From contig NZ_JAIQLH010000026.1 in NCBI RefSeq assembly GCF_020037025.1, positions 1 through 64,000 of the forward strand: a stretch of DNA of 64,000 bases. Reading direction: 5' to 3'. The notes below the pieces were generated by a model. The model saw only the letters and a list, made by a program, of their open reading frames with translations. It was not told the DNA's origin and made no database searches. A program made the translations under genes and the position numbers. Of this stretch, positions 34,453 to 43,263 are shown piece by piece (position 1 is the first letter of the stretch; every line of letters starts with the position of its first letter). Source of the DNA: Streptomyces huiliensis. Its GTDB lineage: Bacteria > Actinomycetota > Actinomycetes > Streptomycetales > Streptomycetaceae.

Positions 34453-34806
34453 TCAGAGGATTTCGATGGCGTTGACCTTCGGCGGCCGGTTCGGGAAGCT
34501 GATCTCGTGCCAGCGCTCGATTTTCACCGAGTCTCCGTTGGCGTCGTAGTAGATGAGGTCGTTGTTCCCGGTGGAGATCTTGTCGACCCACCAGCCGCCG
34601 AAGTTCATCTTCCCGCGGTTCGCGTAGCAGTCCACGCTCTGCTTGCCGCCGCTGTGGGACCAGATCTTCAGGAAGTTCTCCCCGCCGCGGCAGCCGACAT
34701 GGTCGATGGCGTAGGCGTTGCCGGTGGGGATGACCGCGGTGAACGCGGCGGCCGCGGCGAAGGCCACGGCGAGGGAAGACACGGACTTTTTTGTTTTCGA
34801 CAGCAC
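34453..34806 (-). CDS. Streptomyces killer-toxin-like secreted protein (crystallin fold)
   Basis: A 117-residue protein from a GTG with AAGGAGA six bases upstream. A signal peptide (SSLAVAFAAAAAFTAVIPTGNAYA) precedes a mature domain IDHVGCRGGENFLKIWSHSG, with two cysteines and the GWWVDKISTGNNDLIYYDANGD calcium-type segment. This matches the beta/gamma-crystallin killer-toxin-like protein (SKLP) known from Streptomyces, which is toxic to yeasts and filamentous fungi. Target here is inferred. Confidence 0.82.
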   Translation of the reverse strand: MLSKTKKSVSSLAVAFAAAAAFTAVIPTGNAYAIDHVGCRGGENFLKIWSHSGGKQSVDCYANRGKMNFGGWWVDKISTGNNDLIYYDANGDSVKIERWHEISFPNRPPKVNAIEIL

Positions 34807-35301
34807 GGGTTCTCCTTCATTCGAATGTCGAACCGGATTTCGTCGACGGCCGCAAAGGGCCGCAGCGTGCCGGACGAGTGTGTTCGCACGGCCTTCGGCA
34901 AGGCCCTTGCGCCCTCTCGTCTCGCGCTCGCATAACGACGGTCTCCCGTGATGCCTGTACACAGCAAGCTTCTATTCGTTCACTGACCGGAATACCCCCC
35001 TCCGATGTCCGGATCGAGCCCCTGTGGGGCAGTTGACCGGGATGGTCCGCGCACGAGGGCGCCCGCGACGACCGGGCCGTGACGGGAGTACGGAACGCGC
35101 GTGACGCGTCCGGTACGACGGCCGGGGCCCGCCTCCCGGACAACCGGCGGACAGGGACCGGAGAGCGGTTCGCCGCGCTCCCCGGCTCTTCGACGCGTCG
35201 GCGTTCCGCTACTTCGACCGGGTCGGGACCGGCGAGGGGCCGGCGCCGATTCGGGGCGAGGGCGAGGGCGCGGTGACCCCGGCGCCGGTTCCGCGGTCCG
35301 G
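34807..35301. other. Gene-free gap
   Basis: About 500 bp upstream of the killer-toxin-like gene with no convincing gene. It should contain that gene's promoter; a relatively AT-rich patch lies at 34940-34990. No repeat or operator was recognised. Confidence 0.45.
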
Positions 35302-35682
35302 TTACTTCAGCGCCGCGTCGACGGTGGTCGACAGGCCGGAAGTGGCGGACTGGGCCGCGCTGTTCGCCGTGTCCTTGACGCTGGTCACCGCCCCCGGCTC
35401 GGACGCCGGCGCCAAGGGCGGCTGCGCGCCGGCCGACGCCTCCGACGCCGCCGAACCGCCGGACGCCTTGGGATCGTACTGGTAGGTGTCGGTCACCTTG
35501 TGCTCCTGGGTGAGCCTCCCCGGCGCCGGCGAGATCACCAGCACGGGGTATCCGTCGTCACCGTGGTGATGGTGATGACGGTGATGGTCGTCGGCCAGGG
35601 CGGCGGGCGCCAGGCCCAGCACCGCGGAACCGGCCGCGGCGGCCAACAGTGCGGCCAGGAGACGACTGCGCATCGATGCCAT
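35302..35682 (-). CDS. Secreted His-rich small protein
   Basis: A 126-residue exported protein (MASMRSRLLAALLAAAAGSA, cleavage near ALA-DD). The mature N-terminus is DDHHRHHHHHGDDG, a likely metal-binding patch, followed by a short segment YPVLVISPAPGRLTQEHKVTD and an Ala/Ser/Gly-rich tail. No family recognised. The His run suggests copper, nickel or zinc binding outside the cell. Confidence 0.6.
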   Translation of the reverse strand: MASMRSRLLAALLAAAAGSAVLGLAPAALADDHHRHHHHHGDDGYPVLVISPAPGRLTQEHKVTDTYQYDPKASGGSAASEASAGAQPPLAPASEPGAVTSVKDTANSAAQSATSGLSTTVDAALK

Positions 35683-35687
35683 GACGT

Positions 35688-35742
35688 TCACTCCCACTCG
35701 TCCACTCCCACTCGTCCACTCCCACTCGTCCACTCCCACTCG
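35688..35742. repeat. 14-bp tandem repeat at the His-rich gene leader
   Basis: TCCACTCCCACTCG occurs three times in perfect tandem (35701-35742) with a fourth copy missing one base (35688-35700), beginning only five bases upstream of the start codon. The ribosome site of the His-rich gene must therefore lie within or beside the repeat. The rest of the gap to 36037 shows nothing. Confidence 0.85.
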
Positions 35743-36037
35743 TCGAGGACTCACCGGCTGCCGTGCACGACGCGGGACCGAAAGCCGGGCCGGCGGCGCG
35801 GCCCGGAGCACGGGCCGGCACACGGCAGGCCGGGGGCACCGGGGGAACGGACTGCCCGAAAGGCCGGGCGCACAGCGGGCGAACGCCGGTCCACCCCCAC
35901 ACAGCACCCGCGTCAACGGCAGGAACACACCGAGCATGGCATTCCCCTGGCGACGGGCACAGGTGCCAGTGGCGCGCGGAACAGCGCCCGGCGCCTTGTC
36001 ATCTCGTAGGAGGAATCCAGGGTGCCGGGCGGTGCGA

Positions 36038-38134
36038 TCAGGCCCCGGTCCGCCGCCGGGGGGTGACGATCGGGAAGACCGGGTCGGGGAAGGTGAGGTA
36101 GCCGAAGACCGTGTCCACGGCCGCCTTGTCGTCCACCTCGATGGCTCCTTCGGTGACCAACTGGTCGAAGGTGTGCGGGAAGCGCGGGCCGGCTAGGGCG
36201 AGTTGGTTCAGGGTCGCGCGGGTGAGGCGGATGGTGGCGGTGGGCTTGCCCGCGAGGGGGTCGGTGCCGTCGACGTAGATGAGAGCGCCGTTCCGGAGGG
36301 TCGTGGTGCAGACGTGCTCCGGCTCGGTGCCGTCCTTCACTTCGGCCGAAGCGGTCTCGGAGCGGACGGCCCAGCGCAGGACGATCGGACCGGACTGCTC
36401 GGCCGCGGCCTTCGGGCCGTCGACGCTCTTGGCCAGGGCGGCGAAGAACTGGTCGAGACTCATGCTGCGGACGAGGTCGGATGCGCCGTGGACGACCGGC
36501 TTCTGCGGGCCGTCCAGCACCTCCCAGGCACCGGTGAGGTAGAAGTTGCGCCAGGTGCCGTTCTCCGCGCCGTATCCGAGCTGGGTGAACGTCTGGGCCT
36601 GTAGCTCCCTGGCCTCCGACAGGGTCGTCTCGTCGATCTCGAAGCCGTCCGCGCCGGTCGCGAAGATGACGTGGTTGAGCAGCTCCGCGGCCCACCGGTA
36701 CTGCGGCGGATCGGCCCGCAGCGCCTCCCGCGCCTGGGTCACGACGGCCTCGGGGCCGCCGATGGCGGCGACGTACCGGGCGCCGGCCTCGGCGGGCGGC
36801 AGGGCCCACAGGTGGGCGGGGTTGCCGTCGAACCAGCCGATGTACCGCTGGTAGACCGCCTTCAGGTTGTGGCTGAGCGAGCCGTAGTAGCCCTGGTCGT
36901 ACCAGTGTCCGGCCAGCCCGGCGGGAAGCTCCCGCAGCTCCTCGGCGATCTCGGTGGGGGTGAGGCCGGCGTCGATCAGGCGCAGCGCCTGGTCGTTGAG
37001 GTAGGCGTACATGTCGCGCTGGTTGCCGAGGAATTCGAGGATGTTCGCGTTGCCCCAGCGCGGCCAGTGGTGGGAGGCGAACTCCACCTCGGTGTGCTCG
37101 CCGAAGGTCCGGATCGCCTCGGTGAGGTACGCCGACCAGGCGTGCGGGTCGCGGACCTGGGCACCGCGCAGGCTGAGGATGTTGTGCATGGTGTGGGTGG
37201 CGTTCTCCGCCATGCACAGGGCGCGCAGCTCGGGGAAGTAGAAGTTCATCTCCGCCGGGGCCTCGGTGCCCGGGGTGAGCTGGAAGACCACCGGGACGCC
37301 GTCGATGGTGAGCGCGTACAGGCCGGGCCGCCACGGGATCACGTACTGCGGCGACCAGTCCTGTTCGGGCACCGGCCGGATCTCCGGGCCGCCGACGTAG
37401 TGGCGCGGCGGGATCAGCGTGACCTCGCCGGTGGAGATGGTCAGACCGAGGCCGGAACCGACCTGCCCGTACGGGTCCTTGTCCAGCTGGGCGGCGTACA
37501 TGTACTCCGACCGGCGCGCCATCGCCGGGCCGGCGAACACGTTCTCGCTGATCGCGTGCTCCAGGAAGCCGGCGGGCGCGTAGACGTCCAGGCCGGCGGG
37601 CACCTCGTCGTTCTTCTCGGCGAACAGGCCCCGGGATCCGCCGAAGTGATCGACGTGGCTGTGCGTGTAGATGATGGCGCTGACCGGCCTCCGGTCGTCG
37701 GTGGCGTTCCGGTACAGCTCCAGCGCGTACTGTGCCGTCTCGTACGAGGCGAGCGGGTCGATGACGATCAGGCCGGTGTCGCCGGTGACGATCGTCATGT
37801 TGGACAGGTCGTAGCCGCGCACCTGGTAGACGGCACGGCTGCCCGCCTGCGTGACATGGAACAGTCCGGCGAGGGCCGTCAGTTGCCCCTGCCGCCACAG
37901 GCTCGGGTTCACCGAGGCGGGCCGGCCGTCCGAGTCGCCCTCCCTCAAGAAGTCGTAACCGGCGAAGTCCCAGGCCACACGCTCGCCGTCCTTGGTCGGG
38001 ACGGCTGGCAGGTGCGGAGTTGCGAGGAGGCCGCGCTGGGCGTCGGCGAAGTCGTCGGACGGTGGGACGGTGACGGGGGCGCGGTTCTTCTCCGTGATGA
38101 ACGGAGACGGTTCGATCGGCTGCCTGTCGGGCAT
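36038..38134 (-). CDS. Alkyl sulfatase (SdsA1-like metallo-beta-lactamase fold)
   Basis: A 698-residue enzyme that hydrolyses primary alkyl sulfate esters such as dodecyl sulfate. The zinc motif THSHVDH (157-163) lies in an MBL-fold catalytic domain, with acidic ligands expected in the MAENATHT region; a dimerisation domain follows and a C-terminal SCP2-like domain (about 570-690) completes the class. AAGGAGG precedes the ATG. No signal peptide is seen, so it is probably cytosolic, unlike the secreted Pseudomonas enzyme. Confidence 0.92.
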   Translation of the reverse strand: MPDRQPIEPSPFITEKNRAPVTVPPSDDFADAQRGLLATPHLPAVPTKDGERVAWDFAGYDFLREGDSDGRPASVNPSLWRQGQLTALAGLFHVTQAGSRAVYQVRGYDLSNMTIVTGDTGLIVIDPLASYETAQYALELYRNATDDRRPVSAIIYTHSHVDHFGGSRGLFAEKNDEVPAGLDVYAPAGFLEHAISENVFAGPAMARRSEYMYAAQLDKDPYGQVGSGLGLTISTGEVTLIPPRHYVGGPEIRPVPEQDWSPQYVIPWRPGLYALTIDGVPVVFQLTPGTEAPAEMNFYFPELRALCMAENATHTMHNILSLRGAQVRDPHAWSAYLTEAIRTFGEHTEVEFASHHWPRWGNANILEFLGNQRDMYAYLNDQALRLIDAGLTPTEIAEELRELPAGLAGHWYDQGYYGSLSHNLKAVYQRYIGWFDGNPAHLWALPPAEAGARYVAAIGGPEAVVTQAREALRADPPQYRWAAELLNHVIFATGADGFEIDETTLSEARELQAQTFTQLGYGAENGTWRNFYLTGAWEVLDGPQKPVVHGASDLVRSMSLDQFFAALAKSVDGPKAAAEQSGPIVLRWAVRSETASAEVKDGTEPEHVCTTTLRNGALIYVDGTDPLAGKPTATIRLTRATLNQLALAGPRFPHTFDQLVTEGAIEVDDKAAVDTVFGYLTFPDPVFPIVTPRRRTGA

Positions 38135-38486
38135 GGACGTGCCTCCTTGAGCTCTTGCGGACGAACGCGCACGGCATCGCGGGCCACGGGATGGTGCGTG
38201 ACCCGGGCCGGACGTCGATCAACGCTATGAAGTGCCGGGAGCCGGTCACAAGGAACCGATCAAGCCACATTGGCGACGGACTGTGCACGATCGGCACCGA
38301 AGAGTGAGGCGGTCTCGCAACGTCCGCCCGCTCGTGGGGTACGCGGCCGTCGGCCGGGCGGGCCGGCCGTTCGGGGGCCGGTCAACCGCCGGCCGGTCGT
38401 TCGTCCGTGCCGTCGTCGGGGGCGGCGTCCTGCGCCGAGGGGTGCCCACGGGCATCCCTCAGGGGATGCGCCTTGAGGGGGTGGAC

Positions 38487-38536
38487 CTTAAGGGGTGCGG
38501 CTTAAGGGGTGCGGCTTAAGGGGTGCGGCTTAAGGG
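38487..38536. repeat. 14-bp tandem repeat downstream of nadE
   Basis: CTTAAGGGGTGCGG is repeated three times exactly (38487-38528) and begins a fourth copy, ending next to the nadE stop. The TTAA core makes it AT-richer than its surroundings. The remainder of the gap 38135-38543 holds no gene. Confidence 0.85.
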
Positions 38537-38543
38537 ATTCCCC

Positions 38544-39374
38544 TCAGGGGGCGTACGGCAGTTGGCGCTTGTGGTCGGTGAGGCGGTAGCGGCGGACGAT
38601 CGTCTCGAAGGCGCGCTCCTCGACCGGCTTGACCTCCAGGAAGTCGTCGATCTGGTCGTACGTGACGCCGAGCGCGTCCTCGTCGGCCTTGCCCGGGTCG
38701 AGGGTCTCCAGGTCGGCCGTGGGCGTCTTCCACACCAGCTCGGCGGGGGCGCCCAGGGCGTCGGCGACGGCGCGCACCCGGCGCTTGGTGAGGCCGGTCA
38801 GCGGGACGAGGTCGGCGGCGCCGTCGCCGTACTTGGTGAAGAAGCCGGAGACCGCCTCGGCGGCGTGGTCCGTGCCGACGACCAGGCCCTCGTGCGCGCC
38901 GGCCACCGCGTACTGGGCGATCATGCGCTGCCGGGCCTTGATGTTGCCGTGCACGAAGTCCTGGTGGTGGGCGTCGCGGAAGCGGGTGCCGGCGGCGAGC
39001 GCAGCCTCCAGGGCGGCGTCGCTCGCGGGCTTCACGTCCACGGTCAGCACGTGGTCGGCGCGGATGAAGGAGAGGGCGAGCTGGGCGTCGTGCTCGTCGG
39101 CCTGAACGCCGTAGGGCAGCCGCATCGCGTAGAAGTGCGCCTCGTGGCCGGCGGCCCGGGCCCGCTCGACCGCGAGCTGGCAGAGCCGGCCCGCGGTGGT
39201 GGAGTCGACGCCTCCGCTGATGCCGAGGACGAGGGAGCGCAGACCGGTGGAGGTCAGCCGCCCGGCGAGGAAGGCCACCCGGCGCTCGATCTCCCGCTCG
39301 GCGTCGAAGTCCTCGGTGACCTGGAGGTCCCGGGCTATCTCCTGCTGGAGGGCGATGGACGCCGGCTCGCTCAC
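38544..39374 (-). CDS. nadE: NAD+ synthase, ammonia-dependent
   Basis: A 276-residue cytosolic enzyme that amidates nicotinate adenine dinucleotide. It has the PP-loop SGGVDST (53-59), YGVQADEHDAQ, NIKARQRM and GTDHAAEAVSGFFTKYGDG motifs of the short, glutaminase-free NadE type. The GTG at 39374 has AAGGAG five bases upstream. It stands alone on its strand with its own upstream region. Confidence 0.95.
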   Translation of the reverse strand: MSEPASIALQQEIARDLQVTEDFDAEREIERRVAFLAGRLTSTGLRSLVLGISGGVDSTTAGRLCQLAVERARAAGHEAHFYAMRLPYGVQADEHDAQLALSFIRADHVLTVDVKPASDAALEAALAAGTRFRDAHHQDFVHGNIKARQRMIAQYAVAGAHEGLVVGTDHAAEAVSGFFTKYGDGAADLVPLTGLTKRRVRAVADALGAPAELVWKTPTADLETLDPGKADEDALGVTYDQIDDFLEVKPVEERAFETIVRRYRLTDHKRQLPYAP

Positions 39375-39448
39375 GTCTGCTCCTTGGTGCGTGCGGTTCC
39401 GCGTGGTGCTGTCCCGCCAGCCTACCCAGCGGGCGCACGGGCCCCGGG

Positions 39449-39486
39449 GCCCTGTCCCCGCCGCCGGGCGGCGACGGGGACAGGGC
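39449..39486 (-). terminator. Hairpin terminator of the htaA-like gene
   Basis: GCCCTGTCCCCG (39449-39460) and CGGGGACAGGGC (39475-39486) form a perfect 12-bp stem just beyond the stop of the HtaA-type gene, before the nadE start. Confidence 0.78.
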
Positions 39487-39502
39487 GTGGCGGGAGCCGG
39501 GG

Positions 39503-41569
39503 TCAGCCGGCCAGCTTCGCCGACTTGCGGCGCGCGGTCCACACCGCCGCACCGCCCGCGAGGACGAGCGCCGCGGCGCTGCCGACGAGCGGGCCGGTGG
39601 GGGTGTCGGAGCCGGTGTGGGCGAGGGTGTCGTCCGTACCGGAGCCGGTGCCCGTACCCGTACCGGACGAGCCGCCGGTGCCGGTCGTCCCGGTGCCGGT
39701 GCTCGGCGAGCCGCTGCCGTCGGTGTTGGTGCCGGTGGAGTCGTCGTCGAGCTTGGCGTCCTTGTTGACCGCGATCTTCGCGGTCACCGGGTCGAGGCCG
39801 TCGCCCTGCTGGAACTGGCCGCTCTGGAGCTCCAGCGCCTCCTTCCCTTCCTTCGTGAGGGCGGTCTGCACCATGTTCAGCGTGACGACGCCGTTGACGG
39901 GCTTGAGCGAGTCCTCGTACAGCGTCAGGTCGGCCAGCGCTATCTCCTTGCCGGACAGCTGGGGGGCGGCCTTCTCGTCGGTCTTCTTGGTGACCTGGGC
40001 CAGCAGCTGTCCCTTGGTCCCGTCAGCCTTGATCCGGAACTTCGAGAGGGTCAGCTCCACCTTCTTGGCGTTCGCGGGGTGTGCGGTGAAGCGCACCGTG
40101 CCGTTGAAGGTGGCGTCGAGCTTGGGCTTGTCCCCGCCGCCGTAGCTGCCCGACGCCTTAGTGAAGCGGAAGCCGGTGCTCTGCTGCTGGGCGCCGTCCG
40201 AGACCTCGAACTTCCCGTTGAGCTTCGTGCTGATGTCGGTGCGGAAGGACTCCTTGACGCCCCAGTCCAGGCGGCCGTCGTAGATCGTGGAGTCCGCGGC
40301 CAGCTCCTTGGGCGACTCGGAGGGGCTGCCGGTGGTGCCGGGAGTCTCCGTGCCGCCCGTGGTGCCGGTGCTTCCCGTGGTCCCGGGGGACGCGCTGGAG
40401 CCGCCGGTGCCCTCGGTGCCGCCCTTCGGGTCGCCGGTCACGGGGATGAGCGACTCGTCCTCCGGGCCCGTGACCTTGCCGTCCTCCACGCCCTTGTCTT
40501 CCGCGCCCTTGTCCTCCGCGCCCTTGTCCTCCGACTCGGGCTCGGGCTTGGGCTCCTCGGAGTCCTTCGGCTTGGGCTCCGGCGCGGGGGTTTCCTTCTG
40601 CTCCGGATCCGGCTTCGGCTCAGGCTTCGGCTTCTCGGGGTCCGCCGGCTTCGGCGCGGGGGCGGGCTTCTTGTCGGGATCGGGCTTGGGCTTGGGTTCA
40701 GGCTTGGGCTCGGGGGCCGGGATCGGGGCGCCCTGGTGCACCGAGAGCGAGAGGGCGTCGAGAGAAGCCCCGGCCTTGACGAGCGAATGGCCCTTGTACG
40801 TGAACGCCTTGGCGCCCTCCGCCGTCAGGGTCACCGGCACCTTGGTGAGCGACGGGACGTCGTTCTTGCTGTCGTTCTTGGTGCCGTCCTTGGCGTCGGG
40901 CTTCTCCGCGGACTTCTCCGCCGACTTCTCGTCGGACTTGGATCCGTCCTTGGCCTTGCCCTTGCCCTTGTCCTCGGCCTTGGCCTTGTCGCCGTCCTTG
41001 GCCTCGGACTTGGCGTCCTTGGTGTCCTTGCCGTCCTTCCCCTCCTTGCCCTTCTCCCCCGCGAGGTCAAGTGTGGCGAGCGTGACGTCGTCGCGCGTCT
41101 TGCCGGACTTCGTGACGTCGGCGGTGACACGGCCCTTCTCGCCCTCGCCGATCACCTTGAGGTCGCTGAACTTCAGGTCCAGCCCCCAGTGCTTCTTCTT
41201 CCCCTCTCCCTTGGCGTGGCCCAGGAAGCGCACGCTCCCCTTGAAGGCCGTGGTGAAGGAGTGCTTCTCGCGGTCGTAGCTGCCCTTGCCGCCGGAGAAG
41301 GTGAAGGCGCCGTTGTCGTCGGCCTGCTCGGCGCCGTCGGCGACCCGGATGCTGCCGTCGGCCTTGTCGCCGGTCACGTACTGGCGGAACGATTCCTTGA
41401 TGCCCCAGGTGAGGGCGCCGTCCTTGAGCTGGAACCCGGTCGGCGACTTGGCTGCCGCGTCCGGCTCCTCACCGGCGGCTCGGGCGGGCAGGGTGAGCAC
41501 GGTGGCCCCGAGGGCGATCGCCGTGGCGACGGCGGCGGTGAACGCCGTCCGTCTCTGAGTTACGGCCAT
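39503..41569 (-). CDS. Sortase-type surface protein with two HtaA heme-binding domains
   Basis: A 688-residue exported protein. After a signal peptide come HtaA domain 1 (about 48-175, LKDGALTWGIKESFRQYV), a very long Lys/Glu/Asp/Pro-rich spacer (about 175-420), HtaA domain 2 (about 425-575, YDGRLDWGVKESFRTDI), a Ser/Thr/Gly spacer and a sortase signal LAHTG (649-653) with a membrane anchor and RRK tail. HtaA domains capture heme at the cell surface, as in Corynebacterium. AAGGAGAG lies seven bases before the ATG. It is divergent from the efeOBU iron operon. Confidence 0.88.
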   Translation of the reverse strand: MAVTQRRTAFTAAVATAIALGATVLTLPARAAGEEPDAAAKSPTGFQLKDGALTWGIKESFRQYVTGDKADGSIRVADGAEQADDNGAFTFSGGKGSYDREKHSFTTAFKGSVRFLGHAKGEGKKKHWGLDLKFSDLKVIGEGEKGRVTADVTKSGKTRDDVTLATLDLAGEKGKEGKDGKDTKDAKSEAKDGDKAKAEDKGKGKAKDGSKSDEKSAEKSAEKPDAKDGTKNDSKNDVPSLTKVPVTLTAEGAKAFTYKGHSLVKAGASLDALSLSVHQGAPIPAPEPKPEPKPKPDPDKKPAPAPKPADPEKPKPEPKPDPEQKETPAPEPKPKDSEEPKPEPESEDKGAEDKGAEDKGVEDGKVTGPEDESLIPVTGDPKGGTEGTGGSSASPGTTGSTGTTGGTETPGTTGSPSESPKELAADSTIYDGRLDWGVKESFRTDISTKLNGKFEVSDGAQQQSTGFRFTKASGSYGGGDKPKLDATFNGTVRFTAHPANAKKVELTLSKFRIKADGTKGQLLAQVTKKTDEKAAPQLSGKEIALADLTLYEDSLKPVNGVVTLNMVQTALTKEGKEALELQSGQFQQGDGLDPVTAKIAVNKDAKLDDDSTGTNTDGSGSPSTGTGTTGTGGSSGTGTGTGSGTDDTLAHTGSDTPTGPLVGSAAALVLAGGAAVWTARRKSAKLAG

Positions 41570-41985
41570 GTGTCAACTCTCCTTAGGGGTAGTGCGGCCG
41601 GTGCCTGCCGGCACATGAAAGGTAGTCAGTCGAATGGATGCGCGGAAAGCGGAAAAGGGTCCCTCGCACGGCACATGAGACGTCACACGAGTTGCCGTCC
41701 GTTCCGTGCGCACCGCCGGACGACCGCACACGGCCCGCCCGGGCCTTGCCGCCCGCGTGGCCGCGAAGTGGCCGGAATGGCCGGATCCATCCCCCTCCCC
41801 CGGGTGCACTTCCGATCAACACCCAAAGCACCCCCGGGGTACCCCCGGAGCACCCCCGGCTACCCCCCGACCACCCACCACCCCGCCGTGACGCAAGAGG
41901 CAGGACAGGCTCAAGTGATCAAGAAAACGGGTTGGACGAGATTTTGCCGCGTGAGAGCAGGATCACGTGCACTTTGGGGAACGAC

Positions 41986-42022
41986 TCAGGCAAGGCTCAG
42001 ATAAGTTAGGTCGGCCTTATTA
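41986..42022. promoter_or_regulatory. Two adjacent imperfect iron boxes between htaA-like gene and efeO
   Basis: TCAGGCAAGGCTCAGATAA (41986-42004) and TTAGGTCGGCCTTATTA (42006-42022) each resemble the iron box TTAGGTTAGGCTCACCTAA, with about 13-14 matches of 19. They sit in the 544-bp divergent gap, about 92-128 bases upstream of efeO. A C-rich tract at about 41823-41885 is the only other notable element of the gap. Confidence 0.55.
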
Positions 42023-42113
42023 GAGGTGTCTTTTCAGCCACATCGCCTCCCTTTGTGACGGAGATGTGATGAAAAGGCAGGTATTCCGACTTCCAAGCCC
42101 GCCTGGAGCCCCT

Positions 42114-43250
42114 ATGCGAGCCTTCCGCTCCTCCGCTGTCACCGTCGTCGCCGCGGCGGCGGCCCTGGCCGTCGTGTCCGGTTGCGCTGAGAAGTCGGAC
42201 GCCGGCGACGACGACGTGATCCGCGTGACCGCCTCGGACGACAAGTGCGAGGTTTCGAAGACCTCGTTCCCCGCCGGCGACGTGAAGATCAAGGTCCACA
42301 ACAAGGGCTCCAAGGTCACCGAGGTGTACGTCTACGCCGCGGACGACCGGATCGTCACCGAGCGGGAGAACATCGGCCCGGACTTCAAGACCGAGATCAC
42401 CGCGACGATCAAGAAGCCCGGCTCCTACGAAATCGCCTGCAAGCCGGGGATGAAGGGCGACGGAATCCGCCAGAAGATCACCGTCACCGGCGGCGACGGC
42501 AAGGAGAAGAAGACCGACCCGGCGCTCGACAAGGCCGTCGCGGAGTACCGCAAGTACGCCCAGGAGCAGGCCGACGCGACCATCCCGCTCGCGCAGAAGT
42601 TCGCCGACGCCGTCAAGGCGGGCGACCTCGACGCGGCGAAGAAGGCGTACGCCCCGTCCCGCCTCGGCTGGGAGCGGACCGAGCCGGTCGCCGAGTCCTT
42701 CGGCGACATCGACCCCAAGGTCGACGTCCGCGAGGACGGCCTGGAGAAGGGCCAGAAGTGGACCGGCTGGCACAAGCTGGAGAAGTCGCTCTGGGACGGC
42801 AAGAAGATCACTGACGAGGACAAGGCCCTCGCCGACCAGCTGATGAAGGACCTCGTCGACTGGCAGAAGCGGGTCGGCAAGGCCGACATCACCGCCACCA
42901 GCATGGCCAACGGCGCCAAGGAGCTGCTCGACGAGGTGGCCACCGGCAAGGTCACCGGCGAGGAGGAGCGCTACAGCCACACCGACCTGGACGACTTCCA
43001 GGCCAACGTGGAGGGCGCCGAGAAGTCGTACGAGCTGCTGAAGCCCGTCGCGGCCAAGAACGACGCCGCGCTCGTCAAGGAGCTCGACAAGCAGTTCGGC
43101 GACCTGAAGAAGCTGCTCGGCGACTACCGCGACGGCGACTCCTTCAAGGCGTACGACTCCGTCGGCAAGGACGACCGCAAGAAGCTGTCGGACGCCGTCA
43201 ACGCCCTCGCCGAGCCGCTGTCCAAGCTCGCCGGCGCCGTCGCGAAGTAA
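42114..43250 (+). CDS. efeO: EfeO iron-uptake lipoprotein
   Basis: A 378-residue extracytoplasmic protein with a lipobox VVSGC near residue 24-28. An N-terminal cupredoxin-like domain (VIRVTASDDKCEVSKTSFPAG to GSYEIACKPGM) is followed by a helical M75 imelysin-like domain (FADAVKAGDLDAAKKAYAPSRLGWERTEPVAESF). EfeO is thought to bind iron and hand it to the EfeU permease. The start MRAFRSSAVT at 42114 gives a normal lipoprotein signal. First gene of efeOBU. Confidence 0.94.
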   Translation: MRAFRSSAVTVVAAAAALAVVSGCAEKSDAGDDDVIRVTASDDKCEVSKTSFPAGDVKIKVHNKGSKVTEVYVYAADDRIVTERENIGPDFKTEITATIKKPGSYEIACKPGMKGDGIRQKITVTGGDGKEKKTDPALDKAVAEYRKYAQEQADATIPLAQKFADAVKAGDLDAAKKAYAPSRLGWERTEPVAESFGDIDPKVDVREDGLEKGQKWTGWHKLEKSLWDGKKITDEDKALADQLMKDLVDWQKRVGKADITATSMANGAKELLDEVATGKVTGEEERYSHTDLDDFQANVEGAEKSYELLKPVAAKNDAALVKELDKQFGDLKKLLGDYRDGDSFKAYDSVGKDDRKKLSDAVNALAEPLSKLAGAVAK

Positions 43251-43263
43251 CCGGGGGCAGACG

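Noticed and set aside
41823..41885. C-rich tract near htaA as a structured regulatory RNA
   Set aside because: It consists of loose ACCCCCGG-type repeats without a stable pairing that I could draw.
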